From Collimonas fungivorans Ter331 (GTDB lineage: Bacteria; Pseudomonadota; Gammaproteobacteria; Burkholderiales; Burkholderiaceae_D), in the NCBI RefSeq assembly GCF_000221045.1, contig NC_015856.1:2810542-2874541 (forward strand): DNA of 64,000 nt, given 5' to 3'. This document shows, in pieces, positions 36,799-45,943 of the stretch (positions within the stretch are counted from its first letter, which is position 1; every line of letters starts with the position of its first letter). The notes below the pieces were generated by a model that was given only the letters and a program-made list of their open reading frames with translations, did not search any database and was not told the origin of the DNA. A program made the translations under genes and the position numbers.

Positions 36799-37239
36799 TC
36801 AGCCGATCGGCCGGCCCGCCTTTTCTTGTATCAGGGGCAGCGACAATATGGCGATCAAGGCGCAGCCGATTACATACCACGAGGGCGCCAGGTTGCTGCC
36901 GGACAGCGCCATCAGCTCGGCCGCGAAAAACGGCGCGAAGCCGCCGAAGATGGAAACGCCGACACAGTACACCACGGACATGCCGGTGACGCGCACCGCG
37001 CGCGGAAACAGTTCCGGCAGCATCACCAGGCCAGGCACCGCAATAAAAGTCGTCAGCAATGACAGCAAGGCGATGGTCGGCAGCAATACAGGCAACGCTG
37101 TATGGGCGTTGATCAGCGCGAATGCCGGGTAGATCGCCAGCGACAATAGCAGGCAGAATGCGGCAAACACTTTCTTGCGGCCGACCCGGTCCGACTTTCC
37201 CGTAACCGGGAGGCTGGCCTCAGCCTGGCTTATTTCCAT
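36799..37239 (-). pseudogene. Internally deleted MFS transporter (C-terminal half only)
   Basis: The frame encodes 146 residues: a short N-terminus (MEISQAEASLPVTG) joined directly to SDRVGRKKVFAAFCLL and the last four or so membrane segments of a metabolite:H+ symporter type permease (PGLVMLPELFPRAVRVTGMS; CVGVSIFGGFAPFFAAELMA). A normal family member is about 430 residues, so close to 300 are missing with the frame kept. A good AGGAG ribosome site precedes the ATG, so a short product could be made but is unlikely to transport. Its place between hutU and hutH suggests the original was a histidine or urocanate permease. Confidence 0.75.
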
Positions 37240-37353
37240 GAACCGTCTCCTGCTTGGTTTCCTACTGAGTTCCGGCTTATCTGGCGGCGCCGTTGCCTGC
37301 TGTTTTGGATATATGGCAACGGCGCAGCATTCGCCAGCGCTATCGGCGCAATA

Positions 37354-39054
37354 TCAACGATCAATCATCGGCAGGTTCAGCTTATGCCGCTTGGCGCACT
37401 CGATCGCCGCTTCATAGCCGGCGTCGGCATGGCGCATCACGCCGGAGGCGCAATCGTTGACCAGCACCCGCGCCAGGCGCTTGGCGGCCGCTTCGGTGCC
37501 GTCGGCGACGATCACCATGCCGGCATGCTGCGAATAACCCATGCCGACCCCGCCGCCATGATGCAGCGAAACCCAGGTAGCGCCGCCGGAAGTATTCAGC
37601 AAGGCGTTCAGCAAAGGCCAGTCGGAAACCGCGTCGGTGCCGTCTTTCATGCTTTCGGTTTCGCGGTTCGGGCTGGCGACGGAGCCGGTATCCAGGTGGT
37701 CGCGGCCGATCACGATCGGCGCTTTCAATTCACCGGTGCGCACCATTTCGTTGAACGCGAGGCCGGCGATATGGCGTTCGCCCAGTCCCAGCCAGCAGAT
37801 CCGCGCCGGCAAACCCTGGAAGGAAATGCGTTCGCGCGCCATGTCGAGCCAGCGGTGCACATGCTTGTTTTGCGGGAACAGTTCTTTGATCTTGGCGTCG
37901 GTCTTGTAGATATCCTCGGGATCGCCCGACAAGGCGACCCAGCGGAACGGCCCCTTGCCTTCGCAAAACAGCGGCCGGATATAGGCCGGCACGAAACCGG
38001 GGAAATCGAAGGCGTTCTTGACGCCCTGGTCGAATGCGACCTGGCGGATGTTGTTGCCGTAGTCGACGGTCTTGATGCCCATCGCGTGGAAATCCAGCAT
38101 TGCTTGCACGTGCTGCGCGCAGGATTGCGCCGCGTCGGCAGTCAGCCGCGCCTGCTGCGACGGATCGTTCTGCGCCGCTATCCATTGCTCGACGCTCCAG
38201 CCCAGCGGCAGATAGCCGTTGATCAGGTCATGCGCCGAGGTCTGGTCAGTCACCAGGTCGGGCTTGATGCCGCCGGCCTTGGCGCGCCTGACCAGCTCTG
38301 GCAGCACTTCCGCGGCGTTGCCGAGCAGGCCGATGGAAATCGCTTCCTTGCGTTCGGTATGGTATTTGACCAGCTCCAGTGCATCGTCCAGGTTCTTGGC
38401 CTGCTTGTCGAGATAACGTGTGCGCAGGCGGAAATCGATGCTGGACTGCTTGCATTCGATAGTCAGCGAGGCGGCGCCGGCCAGGGTTGCCGCCAGCGGC
38501 TGCGCGCCGCCCATGCCGCCCAGGCCGGCGGTCAGGATCCAGCGTCCGGCCAGGTCGCCGCCAAAATGCTGGCGCCCGGCTTCGGCAAAGGTTTCAAACG
38601 TGCCTTGCACGATACCCTGGCTGCCGATGTAGATCCAGCTGCCGGCGGTCATCTGGCCGTACATAAACAGGCCTTTGCGGTCGAGTTCGTTGAAATGTTC
38701 CCAGTTGGCCCATTTCGGCACCAGGTTGGAGTTGGCCAGCAGCACCCGCGGCGCATCGGCGTGGGTCTGGAATACGCCGACCGGCTTGCCGGACTGGATC
38801 AGTAGGGTCTGGTCGTCGTCCAGCTTGGTCAGGGCCTCGACGATCTTGTCGAAACAGGCCCAGTCGCGCGCGGCGCGGCCGATGCCGCCGTAGACCACCA
38901 GGTCGTTCGGCCGCTCCGCCACTTCCGGATCGAGATTGTTCATCAACATGCGCAGCGGCGCTTCGGTCAGCCAGCTCTTGGCGGTCAGGGTGGCGCCGCG
39001 CGGGGCACGGATGGTGCGGCTGGGGTCGCGCCGCGGATCTGTATTGGTGCTCAT
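37354..39054 (-). CDS. hutU: Urocanate hydratase HutU
   Basis: A protein of about 566 residues. The tightly conserved core includes [60 protein letters not shown] and [20 protein letters not shown]. It uses bound NAD+ to hydrate urocanate to imidazolone propionate. The ATG at 39054 is preceded by GGAGATCAGCC; the longer frame upstream crosses the promoter and is not coding. First gene of the minus-strand hut operon, with the promoter and operator just upstream. Confidence 0.95.
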   Translation of the reverse strand: MSTNTDPRRDPSRTIRAPRGATLTAKSWLTEAPLRMLMNNLDPEVAERPNDLVVYGGIGRAARDWACFDKIVEALTKLDDDQTLLIQSGKPVGVFQTHADAPRVLLANSNLVPKWANWEHFNELDRKGLFMYGQMTAGSWIYIGSQGIVQGTFETFAEAGRQHFGGDLAGRWILTAGLGGMGGAQPLAATLAGAASLTIECKQSSIDFRLRTRYLDKQAKNLDDALELVKYHTERKEAISIGLLGNAAEVLPELVRRAKAGGIKPDLVTDQTSAHDLINGYLPLGWSVEQWIAAQNDPSQQARLTADAAQSCAQHVQAMLDFHAMGIKTVDYGNNIRQVAFDQGVKNAFDFPGFVPAYIRPLFCEGKGPFRWVALSGDPEDIYKTDAKIKELFPQNKHVHRWLDMARERISFQGLPARICWLGLGERHIAGLAFNEMVRTGELKAPIVIGRDHLDTGSVASPNRETESMKDGTDAVSDWPLLNALLNTSGGATWVSLHHGGGVGMGYSQHAGMVIVADGTEAAAKRLARVLVNDCASGVMRHADAGYEAAIECAKRHKLNLPMIDR

Positions 39055-39124
39055 GTTGGCTGATCTCCTTAAAAGTGGCTGCAGACCGATCTTTATCATT
39101 AAGATCGCTGGAAAACAAAACGGC

Positions 39125-39164
39125 AAGTTGTATAGTCCAGTAAAATATAATGCCTATACAACTT
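39125..39164. promoter_or_regulatory. Candidate HutC operator upstream of hutU
   Basis: AAGTTGTATAG (39125-39135) and CTATACAACTT (39154-39164) are exact inverted copies 18 bases apart. They contain TTGTATA/TATACAA halves like known HutC sites in other bacteria, and they overlap the hutU promoter. Repression by the divergent hutC product is the simplest reading. Confidence 0.7.
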
Positions 39165-39170
39165 AGTCAA
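39142..39170 (-). promoter_or_regulatory. Sigma70-type promoter of the hutU operon
   Basis: On the minus strand, TTGACT (39170-39165) and TATTTT (39147-39142) stand 17 bases apart. One operator half-site lies in the spacer and the other just downstream of the -10 element. The start codon of hutU is about 90 bases downstream. Confidence 0.65.
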
Positions 39171-39201
39171 CCGAATTTGAGCAGACTGGTAAAAATTTAT
39201 G

Positions 39202-39230
39202 TTGACTTCAAGGCCACTTGAACTTGCATA
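39202..39230 (+). promoter_or_regulatory. Possible hutC promoter with internal palindrome
   Basis: TTGACT at 39202-39207 and a weak TGCATA at 39225-39230 are 17 bases apart. The palindrome TTCAAG-GCCA-CTTGAA (39207-39222) fills the spacer and could be a second regulator site. The promoter call is tentative since the -10 element is poor. Confidence 0.35.
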
Positions 39231-39302
39231 CTTGGCTGATCGGCAACTGCGCTGGTAACTGAGTTAGTATCCGTGATGAATTTCTTGAGTAGGAGCCTGC
39301 AT

Positions 39303-40013
39303 ATGCATGGCGCAACAACAAACAAAGCTGTCCCGGCATTTCAACAGGTCAAGGACCATGTCTTGCAGCAGATCCGCAGCGGCGATTGGAAACCGGGCGA
39401 CCTGATTCCCTCGGAACGCGAACTGATGCTGCAATTCAGCCTGTCGCGCATGACCGTCAATCGCGCCCTGCGCGAACTGACCGACAACCAGCTGCTGGTG
39501 CGGATCCAGGGTTCAGGCACTTACGTCGCGCCCGGCAAATACCAGTCTACACTGGTCGAGATACACAGTATCGACGACGAACTGGTGGCGCGCGGCCACC
39601 GCTACCGCAGCCAGGTGCTGACGCTGGAAGCCAGCAATGCGCCGGTCGCCTTGAAGGCGCTGGAGCTGGAAAGCGGCCCGGCCTTCCATTCGGTGATCGT
39701 GCATTTTGCCGACGACATCCCGATCCAGCTGGAAGACCGCTACACCAATCCGCAGCTGTTTCCCGACTACCTGCAGCAGGATTTCCACCGCATCACGCCG
39801 AATCACTACATGGTGCAGATTGCACCGCTCGACAAAGCCGAATACAGCATCGAATCCAAGATGCCGGACGCCGCGGTGCGCAAGCTACTGCAGATGGAAG
39901 CCGGCGAACCGTGCCTGCTGCTGTCGCGCCGCACCTGGGTGCGGCAGGCGGTGGCGACTTCGGTCGCCTTGTGGCATCCCGGCTCAAGATATCAGTTCAC
40001 CGGCGGATTCTGA
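39303..40013 (+). CDS. hutC: GntR/UTRA histidine-utilisation repressor HutC
   Basis: A protein of about 236 residues. The N-terminal GntR winged helix (PGDLIPSERELMLQFSLSRM, then TVNRALRELTDNQLLVRIQG) is followed by a UTRA effector domain (HFADDIPIQLEDRYTNPQLF; NHYMVQIAPLDKAEYSIESK), the layout of HutC, which senses urocanate. The start is placed at 39303 because AGGAG at 39291 lies seven bases before it; an earlier ATG ten codons upstream lacks a site. Divergent from hutU. Confidence 0.93.
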   Translation: MHGATTNKAVPAFQQVKDHVLQQIRSGDWKPGDLIPSERELMLQFSLSRMTVNRALRELTDNQLLVRIQGSGTYVAPGKYQSTLVEIHSIDDELVARGHRYRSQVLTLEASNAPVALKALELESGPAFHSVIVHFADDIPIQLEDRYTNPQLFPDYLQQDFHRITPNHYMVQIAPLDKAEYSIESKMPDAAVRKLLQMEAGEPCLLLSRRTWVRQAVATSVALWHPGSRYQFTGGF

Positions 40014-40092
40014 TCCGCGCGGACAGACTACGACGGCCGGGCGGCCGCAGTAAAATTTCAATCAGAACGCAGCAAACAGGACATATCGATTC

Positions 40093-41574
40093 ATGTCAGC
40101 CACCCCTACTTCGCCCGACGCACCCTCCGCCAGCTGGGCCGACCTGCTGTCGGGGCGCAATGCCTTGCGCTCCATCACGCTGGCCGGCGGCATCGGCATG
40201 CACGCCACCAATGTCTATATCGTCACCACCATCCTGCCGTCGGTAGTCAAGGACATCGGCGGCCTGGAATACTATGCTTGGGCCACCTCGCTGTTTGTGG
40301 TGGCTTCCATCATCGCCGCCGGCCTGGCTTCGCGGCTGGTCGAATGGATCGGCTATCGTCCCGCCTGCCTGCTGGCGCTGCTGGTGTTTTCGCTGGGTTC
40401 GGCCGGCTGCGCGCTGGCGCCGCACATGGTGTGGCTGCTGCTGGCGCGCACCGTGCAAGGTTTCGGCGGCGGCGTGCTGGTGGCGCTGTCCTACGCCATG
40501 ATCCGGGTAGTATTTGCCCCGCCGCTGTGGTCGCGCGCGATGGCATTGATGTCGGGCATGTGGGGGATTTCCACGCTGTCCGGCCCGGCCATCGGCGGCA
40601 TGTTTGCGCAGGCCGGCAGTTGGCGCGGCGCGTTCTGGTCGCTATTGCCGGCAGCCGTCATACTTGCGCTGCTGGTGCAGTTCACTCTGAAGGTTCCGGC
40701 AGAAACGCGTGCGGAAGAGAAAGCGAACAGCATTCCCATCACAAAAATCCTGCTGCTGGCGGCGGCGGTGCTGTCGGTGTCGGCGGCCAGCCTGTTCAGC
40801 AGCGCCATCTTCAATCTCGGCGGCATCCTGCTCGGCATCGCCCTGGTCGGCCTGATCGCCTGGCTGGAGCAGCGCGGTGGCACCCGTTTGCTGCCGACCG
40901 GGGCGTTTTCCCTGCGCAGCCGCATCGGCGCCCTGTACGCCACCATGATCTTGATGATCCTGGGACTGACCACCGAAATCTACGTGCCGTATTTCCTGCA
41001 AGTGATCCAGGGCCACTCGCCGCTGCTGGCCGGCTACCTGACCGGCATCATGTCCTGCGGCTGGACTTTGGCGGCGCTGCTGTTCTCCAGTTATGGCGGG
41101 AGCCGTGCGAAATTTGTCATGAAAGCCGGGCCGCTGGTGGTGATCGCGGCATTGCTGGCGCTGTCGTTCATGCTGCCGTCGGCCGCGGCGCTGAACGACT
41201 ACGGCCTGCTGCCCCTGTGCATCGCGCTGATACTGGTCGGTTTCGGCATCGGCATGGGCATGCCGCACCTGATGGCGAAGATATTGAGCAGCGCGCCCCC
41301 GGATGAAGGCAATCTCGCCGCCTATTCGCTCACCACCGTGCAATTGTTCGCCACCGCCATCGGCGCCGCCCTGGCCGGGATGGTGACCTCGCTGGCCGGG
41401 CTGGCCGACCCGGGCGGTTTGCCCGGCGCTGCAAATGCGGCACAATGGCTATTCATCTGCTTCGCGGCGGCGCCGCTGCTGGCTTTCTTTACGGTGCGCC
41501 AAGCCTTGCGCCTGAACGCCCCAGCCGTCGCCGGTGCAGTCCGCAGCGAACAACTACAGGAACCCCTGTCATGA
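40093..41574 (+). CDS. MFS drug-efflux-type transporter
   Basis: A 493-residue major facilitator protein of the multidrug (DHA2-like) type. Membrane segments are spread across the full length; the N-terminal motif LASRLVEWIGYRPACLLALL replaces motif A, and the motif C-like region is SGPAIGGMFAQAGSWRGAFW. Substrate unknown. It is directly upstream of, and overlaps by four bases, a ferredoxin-NADP reductase gene. It lies about 80 bases after hutC on the same strand, so read-through from hutC is possible. Confidence 0.8.
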   Translation: MSATPTSPDAPSASWADLLSGRNALRSITLAGGIGMHATNVYIVTTILPSVVKDIGGLEYYAWATSLFVVASIIAAGLASRLVEWIGYRPACLLALLVFSLGSAGCALAPHMVWLLLARTVQGFGGGVLVALSYAMIRVVFAPPLWSRAMALMSGMWGISTLSGPAIGGMFAQAGSWRGAFWSLLPAAVILALLVQFTLKVPAETRAEEKANSIPITKILLLAAAVLSVSAASLFSSAIFNLGGILLGIALVGLIAWLEQRGGTRLLPTGAFSLRSRIGALYATMILMILGLTTEIYVPYFLQVIQGHSPLLAGYLTGIMSCGWTLAALLFSSYGGSRAKFVMKAGPLVVIAALLALSFMLPSAAALNDYGLLPLCIALILVGFGIGMGMPHLMAKILSSAPPDEGNLAAYSLTTVQLFATAIGAALAGMVTSLAGLADPGGLPGAANAAQWLFICFAAAPLLAFFTVRQALRLNAPAVAGAVRSEQLQEPLS

Positions 41575-42374
41575 GCAGCTCGCCTCCAAAAACGCCGGTT
41601 TCCCAGCTCAAGGCCAGTACCGAAACCGTCACCAGTGTGCATTACTGGACCGACAAGCTACTGTCGTTCCGCACTACGCGGCCGGCCGGCTACCAGTTCA
41701 CGCCGGGCCAGTTTGCCCGGCTCGGGGTGACGGCCGGCGAGGAAACCCTGTGGCGCGCCTATTCGGTCACCTCGGCGGCCGGCGAAGATGAGCTGGAATA
41801 TTTCCTGGTCCAGGTTCCCGGCGGCTTGTTCACTGAACAGTTGAAAAGCCTGAAGCCGGGTTACCCGATCCTGGTGGAAAAATTCAGCTACGGCTTCATG
41901 ACCGTGGACCGGTTTGTAGACGGCGAAGATCTGTGGATGCTGGCCACCGGCACCGGTCTCGGCCCGTTCATCTCGATCCTGCAGGATCCGGCGGTATGGA
42001 AAAAATTCCGCAACCTGGTCCTGGTCCATTGCGTCAGGAACAGCGACGAGCTGGCCTACCAGGAACTGCTGTCCGCCCTGCCGCAGCGGCCGGAGCTGGT
42101 AGCCGGCGGCGCCAGGCTGCAACTGATACGCTCCACCACACGCGATCAGCAGGCGACCGCTCCCGGCAACCTGCAAGGCCGCATCACTACCCTGCTGAGC
42201 AACGGCGAACTGGAAGCGGCGGCCGGGCTGGATATCACAGTGGAAAAATCGCGCATCATGATGTGCGGCAATCCGGAAATGATTACCGCTACCCGCGACA
42301 TCCTCTACCAGCGCGGCTTGCGCCCATGCCGGCGCGCGGTGCCTGGGCAGTTTGTGACGGAAGATTACTGGTGA
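41571..42374 (+). CDS. fpr: Ferredoxin/flavodoxin-NADP+ reductase
   Basis: A 267-residue FAD enzyme. The flavin motif is LWRAYSVTSAAGEDELEY (RAYS), the NADP-binding part is LWMLATGTGLGPFISILQDP, MMCGNP is visible near the C-terminus, and the sequence ends in TEDYW with the terminal aromatic residue of bacterial Fpr. It passes electrons between NADPH and ferredoxin or flavodoxin, in defence against oxidative stress and in Fe-S supply. The ATG at 41571 overlaps the stop of the MFS gene, unusual for an fpr gene and indicating coupling. Confidence 0.9.
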   Translation: MSSSPPKTPVSQLKASTETVTSVHYWTDKLLSFRTTRPAGYQFTPGQFARLGVTAGEETLWRAYSVTSAAGEDELEYFLVQVPGGLFTEQLKSLKPGYPILVEKFSYGFMTVDRFVDGEDLWMLATGTGLGPFISILQDPAVWKKFRNLVLVHCVRNSDELAYQELLSALPQRPELVAGGARLQLIRSTTRDQQATAPGNLQGRITTLLSNGELEAAAGLDITVEKSRIMMCGNPEMITATRDILYQRGLRPCRRAVPGQFVTEDYW

Positions 42375-42423
42375 CCTAGGGCCTGCCGCGCGTTCGCACT
42401 CCCAAATCAAATGAGGACAGACC
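42375..42423. other. Short intergenic stretch with REP-like end
   Basis: CCTAGGG and ACCCTAG flank a 40-base centre ending AAATGAGGACAGACCC. GGACAGACC-type strings recur near REP-associated transposases of Burkholderiales, but only one end-like stretch is present and no transposase is seen, so it may be a remnant or chance. Confidence 0.3.
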
Positions 42424-43116
42424 CTAGACTTCCAGCCATTTCTGTCGTATCTCCGGATTGGCGCGCAATTCGTCCGGAGTACCGGCAAACACGATCTGTC
42501 CGTGTCCCATCACCAGCACGCGGTCGGAGATTTCCAGCGCGATGCCGAGTTTCTGCTCCACCAGCAATACACCCAGCCCTTGCGCCCGCAATAACTGCAA
42601 ATGCCGGGCCACCGACTGCACCATGTGCGGCGCCAGGCCTTCGGTCGGTTCATCCACCATGATCAGCCGCGGTTTGCCCATCAGGCTGCGGCACAGGCTG
42701 AGCATCTGCTGTTCGCCGCCGGACAGCAAACCAGCGGCCACATGCTTGCGCGCCGCCAGCTGCGGCATCAGTTGCCACATTTCCTCAATCGCCACGCGCT
42801 CGCGCTGCTGGCCCAAGAGCAGGTTCTGCTGCACCGTCAGCGTCGGAAACACGGCCCGTTCTTCCGGCACGTAAGCCAGGCCGTGGCGGGCAATCTGGAA
42901 GGTTTTCAAACCGTTCAGCTCGACGCCGCTGAAACGCACCGAGCCGCGGCTGCGCAGCATGCCCATGAGCGCTTTCAGGGTCGAGGAACGGCCGGCGCCG
43001 TTGCGCCCCAGCAGGCTGACGATTTCACCCGCTCCGACATCAAGATCGACGCCGTGCAAGACGTGGCTCTGGCCGTAAAAAGCGTGCAAGCCGCGCACTT
43101 CGAGCAAGGCCGTCAT
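42424..43116 (-). CDS. livF: Branched-chain amino acid-type ABC transporter ATP-binding protein LivF
   Basis: A 230-residue ATPase. It has the LivF start ALLEVRGLHAFYGQSHVLHG, the Walker A loop as GRNGAGRSST, the Q-loop at GLAYVPEERAVFPTL, the signature LLSGGEQQMLSLCRSLMGKP, Walker B RLIMVDEPTEGLAP and a switch region. The Walker A Lys is Arg (about residue 43), which departs from GKST. The ATG at 43116 was chosen; a longer frame overlaps livG. It starts four bases inside the livG stop region, as usual for liv operons. Confidence 0.9.
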   Translation of the reverse strand: MTALLEVRGLHAFYGQSHVLHGVDLDVGAGEIVSLLGRNGAGRSSTLKALMGMLRSRGSVRFSGVELNGLKTFQIARHGLAYVPEERAVFPTLTVQQNLLLGQQRERVAIEEMWQLMPQLAARKHVAAGLLSGGEQQMLSLCRSLMGKPRLIMVDEPTEGLAPHMVQSVARHLQLLRAQGLGVLLVEQKLGIALEISDRVLVMGHGQIVFAGTPDELRANPEIRQKWLEV

Positions 43117-43886
43117 GCTGCAGGCTCCGCCTCGACGCTGCCGAGATAAGCTGCCTGCACCGCGCGATTGCCGCGGATTGCCTCTGGCGTGTCGCAAGCG
43201 ATAATGCGGCCTTCGACCAGCACAGCGATCCGGTCCACCAGCCCGAACACCACTTCCATATCATGTTCGATCATCAGCAAGGTCTTGCCGACGCTGACGC
43301 TGCGGATCAGCTCGGCGGCAGCCGCCGATTCGTCCCGGCTCATGCCGGCGGTCGGTTCGTCCAGCAGGATCAAGCTGGCATCGCCGGCGATCGTGATGCC
43401 GATTTCCAGTGCGCGCTGGGCGGCATAACTGAGGTCGCCGCCAAGGGTGTCGCGCTGCGCATGCAAACCGCACGACAGCAATACTTCTTCAGTGCGCTGG
43501 TTGACAGCACGCAGGGTCGACAGGCGGCGCCAGAACACATTGCGGTAACCATGCGACGACATTACGGCGGCGCGCAGGTTTTCCCGGACGCTCAACTGCG
43601 GGAATATATTGGTGATCTGGAAGCTGCGCGCCAGGCCCAGGCGATTGACCTGGAACGGGCTGAGGCCGCTGATATCGCGGCCATGCAGCAGGATCTCGCC
43701 GCTGCTGGCGACGGTGCGGCCCGAGATCAGGTTGAACAGCGTCGATTTTCCGGCGCCGTTGGGGCCGATCAACGCCAGTCTTTCACCTTGTTTCAATTGC
43801 AGGTCTGCGCCGCGGATGATAGGCGTGTCTCCGAACTGCCTGTGCAGCTTGCGCAATTCCAGAATAACCAGGTCAGTTGCGCTCAT
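43113..43886 (-). CDS. livG: Branched-chain amino acid-type ABC transporter ATP-binding protein LivG
   Basis: A 257-residue ATPase with a normal Walker A (GPNGAGKSTLFNLISG), Q-loop (LARSFQITNIFPQLSV), signature (LSYAAQRALEIGITIAG), Walker B (LILLDEPTAGMSRDE) and switch His (LLMIEHDMEVVFGL). It energises uptake with LivF. Its start overlaps the livM stop by four bases. Confidence 0.9.
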   Translation of the reverse strand: MSATDLVILELRKLHRQFGDTPIIRGADLQLKQGERLALIGPNGAGKSTLFNLISGRTVASSGEILLHGRDISGLSPFQVNRLGLARSFQITNIFPQLSVRENLRAAVMSSHGYRNVFWRRLSTLRAVNQRTEEVLLSCGLHAQRDTLGGDLSYAAQRALEIGITIAGDASLILLDEPTAGMSRDESAAAAELIRSVSVGKTLLMIEHDMEVVFGLVDRIAVLVEGRIIACDTPEAIRGNRAVQAAYLGSVEAEPAA

Positions 43887-44953
43887 AGGCCCGCCGTCCG
43901 CCGGTACAGCATTTCAATCAAGAATACGGATCCGCCCGCCAGCAGCAACAGGGCGGCAGAACGCAGCAAAAACGGCAGCAGAAATGGTAACGTCAGCCGT
44001 CGAACAGAGGCCAGCCGCACCAGAACGCCGGCGATGCCGCCGGGCGCAAACAGCACCACGATCACAAACAGCAGGCCAAGGTACAGCTGCCAGCCTCGCG
44101 TATAGGTCGAAAGCAAGCCAGAAAACAGCACGCCGACCAAAGCTCCTATCATCGGCCCGAAGAAATAGCCGGCGCCGCCGATAAAGGTAAACAGCAGGAT
44201 TTGCGCCGAACGCAGCAAACCCAGGTTTTCGGCGCTGGCGATTTCGAAATTGATGGCGGTCAGCGCGCCGCCGACGCCGGCGAAGAACGCCGACAGCATG
44301 AACATCAGGTAACGCACGCGGCGCGGATCATAGCCGATGAAAGCCGCCCGCTCCGGGTTGTCGCGCACGGCGTTGGCGATGCGGCCCAGCGGCGTACGCG
44401 TCAGTCCGTACATGGCGGCGGCAGAGACGAACAGCCAGCAGGCGATCAGGTAATACACCTGCAACTGCGAAGCAAAATCAATGCCGAACATCGGCGCGCC
44501 GAGCACGCGATCGGTGCTGATTCCGCTCTCGCCGCCGAACCATCCCGGCAGCATCAAGGCCCCGGCTGCCACCAGCTCGACCAACGCCAGGCTGATCATC
44601 GACAAGGCAGTACCCGATTTGCGGGTAGTAATGAAACCGAACACGGCGCCGCACAACAAACCGGCGCAACCGCCGACCAGCGGCACCAGCGCCAGCGCGG
44701 CAGGACTGCCGCCGGCCCACCGGTTCATCACGTGCACTGCCGCAAACGCGGCCAGGCCGGCGTACACGGCGTGGCCGAAGGACAGCATGCCGGTCTGCCC
44801 CAGCAGCATGTTGAAAGAAAGCGCCAGGATCATCATGCTGCCGCATTGCGACAGCAGCGACAGCGCCGCGCTTTGCGGAAACACCCAGGGCGCCGCCAGC
44901 AACACCAGCGCAAACGCCAGCCAGATCCATTTTCGCGTCAAGCGTTTCTTCAT
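43883..44953 (-). CDS. livM: Branched-chain amino acid-type ABC transporter permease LivM
   Basis: A 356-residue permease with eight to nine membrane segments and the family core ALSFNMLLGQTGMLSFGHAVYAGLAAFA; GKSGTALSMISLALVELVAAG is a second conserved region. Its end overlaps livG by four bases and its start meets the stop of livH. It forms the channel with LivH. Confidence 0.9.
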   Translation of the reverse strand: MKKRLTRKWIWLAFALVLLAAPWVFPQSAALSLLSQCGSMMILALSFNMLLGQTGMLSFGHAVYAGLAAFAAVHVMNRWAGGSPAALALVPLVGGCAGLLCGAVFGFITTRKSGTALSMISLALVELVAAGALMLPGWFGGESGISTDRVLGAPMFGIDFASQLQVYYLIACWLFVSAAAMYGLTRTPLGRIANAVRDNPERAAFIGYDPRRVRYLMFMLSAFFAGVGGALTAINFEIASAENLGLLRSAQILLFTFIGGAGYFFGPMIGALVGVLFSGLLSTYTRGWQLYLGLLFVIVVLFAPGGIAGVLVRLASVRRLTLPFLLPFLLRSAALLLLAGGSVFLIEMLYRRTAGL

Positions 44954-45897
44954 CAGTCGCGCACTCCAGACAAACCGCGCGGACGCAACAGCATGACCAG
45001 CACCAGCAGCAGGTACGGCAGCACCGGCGCCAGCTGGGCCAGCGTCAGTTGCAGCAGCGGATAAGCCGCTGCCTCAGGATCGACGGTTACGCCCCAATGC
45101 GCCAGGCCGCCGGCCAGGGATACATCCAGCGCCACCGCAAAAGTCTGCAGGATGGCGATCAGCAGCGACGCCAGGAACGCCCCGCGCAGCGAACCCAGGC
45201 CGCCGACCACTACCACCACGAAGATGATGCTGCCGACCCCGGCCGCCATGCCCGGTTCGGTGACAAAGGCATTGCCGCCCACCACTCCCGCCAATCCGGC
45301 CAGGCCGCAACCGGCCGCAAACACCAGGGTGAACATGCGCGGCACGTTGTGGCCGAGCGCTTCGACCATCTGCGGATGGGTCAGCGCCGCCTGAATCAGC
45401 AAGCCAGTGCGCGACCGTTTCAGCAGCCAGCCCGCGGCCAGCAGGACCAGCAACGCCAGCAGCATCATGAAGCCGCGATAAATGGGAAACGTGGTCGAAT
45501 AAAAGGTAAACAGCGGCCCGTCTAGCTGCTTTGGTATCGCATACGGCAGCGCCGATTTGCCCCAGGCCAGCTGCACCAGTTCGACGATCACGTAGGAAAG
45601 GCCAAAAGTGAACAGCAGCTCCGCCACCTGCCCGTGGCGCCGCACATGGCGCAGCCCGAAGCGCTCGACTAGCGCTCCCAGCAGGCCAACCAGCAACGGC
45701 GCCAGCAGCAGCGCCGGCCAGAATCCGAGCTTGATGCTGATCGCATAAGCGAAATAGGCGCCCAGCATGTAGAAACTCGCATGCGCAAAATTCAGCACGC
45801 CCAGCATGCTGAAGATCAGCGTCAGTCCCGACGACAACAGGAACAGCAGCAAGCCGTAACTGAGGCCGTTCAGCAAAGTGATGAGGGTAAATTCCAT
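44953..45897 (-). CDS. livH: Branched-chain amino acid-type ABC transporter permease LivH
   Basis: A 314-residue permease with the LivH start LNGLSYGLLLFLLSSGLTLI and the core MLGVLNFAHASFYMLGAYFA. Several later segments are hydrophobic (IIFVVVVVGGLGSLRGAFLA). First gene of the minus-strand livHMGF set. No substrate-binding protein gene is adjacent, so substrate (amino acid, urea or amide) cannot be fixed; the LivF/LivG pair excludes nothing. Confidence 0.9.
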   Translation of the reverse strand: MEFTLITLLNGLSYGLLLFLLSSGLTLIFSMLGVLNFAHASFYMLGAYFAYAISIKLGFWPALLLAPLLVGLLGALVERFGLRHVRRHGQVAELLFTFGLSYVIVELVQLAWGKSALPYAIPKQLDGPLFTFYSTTFPIYRGFMMLLALLVLLAAGWLLKRSRTGLLIQAALTHPQMVEALGHNVPRMFTLVFAAGCGLAGLAGVVGGNAFVTEPGMAAGVGSIIFVVVVVGGLGSLRGAFLASLLIAILQTFAVALDVSLAGGLAHWGVTVDPEAAAYPLLQLTLAQLAPVLPYLLLVLVMLLRPRGLSGVRD

Positions 45898-45943
45898 TGC
45901 GCAGGATTATGTGAAACGGTAACGACGGGCAGTCCGGCATTCT

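Noticed and set aside
39055-39126. Upstream extension of hutU
   Set aside because: It crosses the promoter and operator and lacks homology; the ATG at 39054 has a strong ribosome site.
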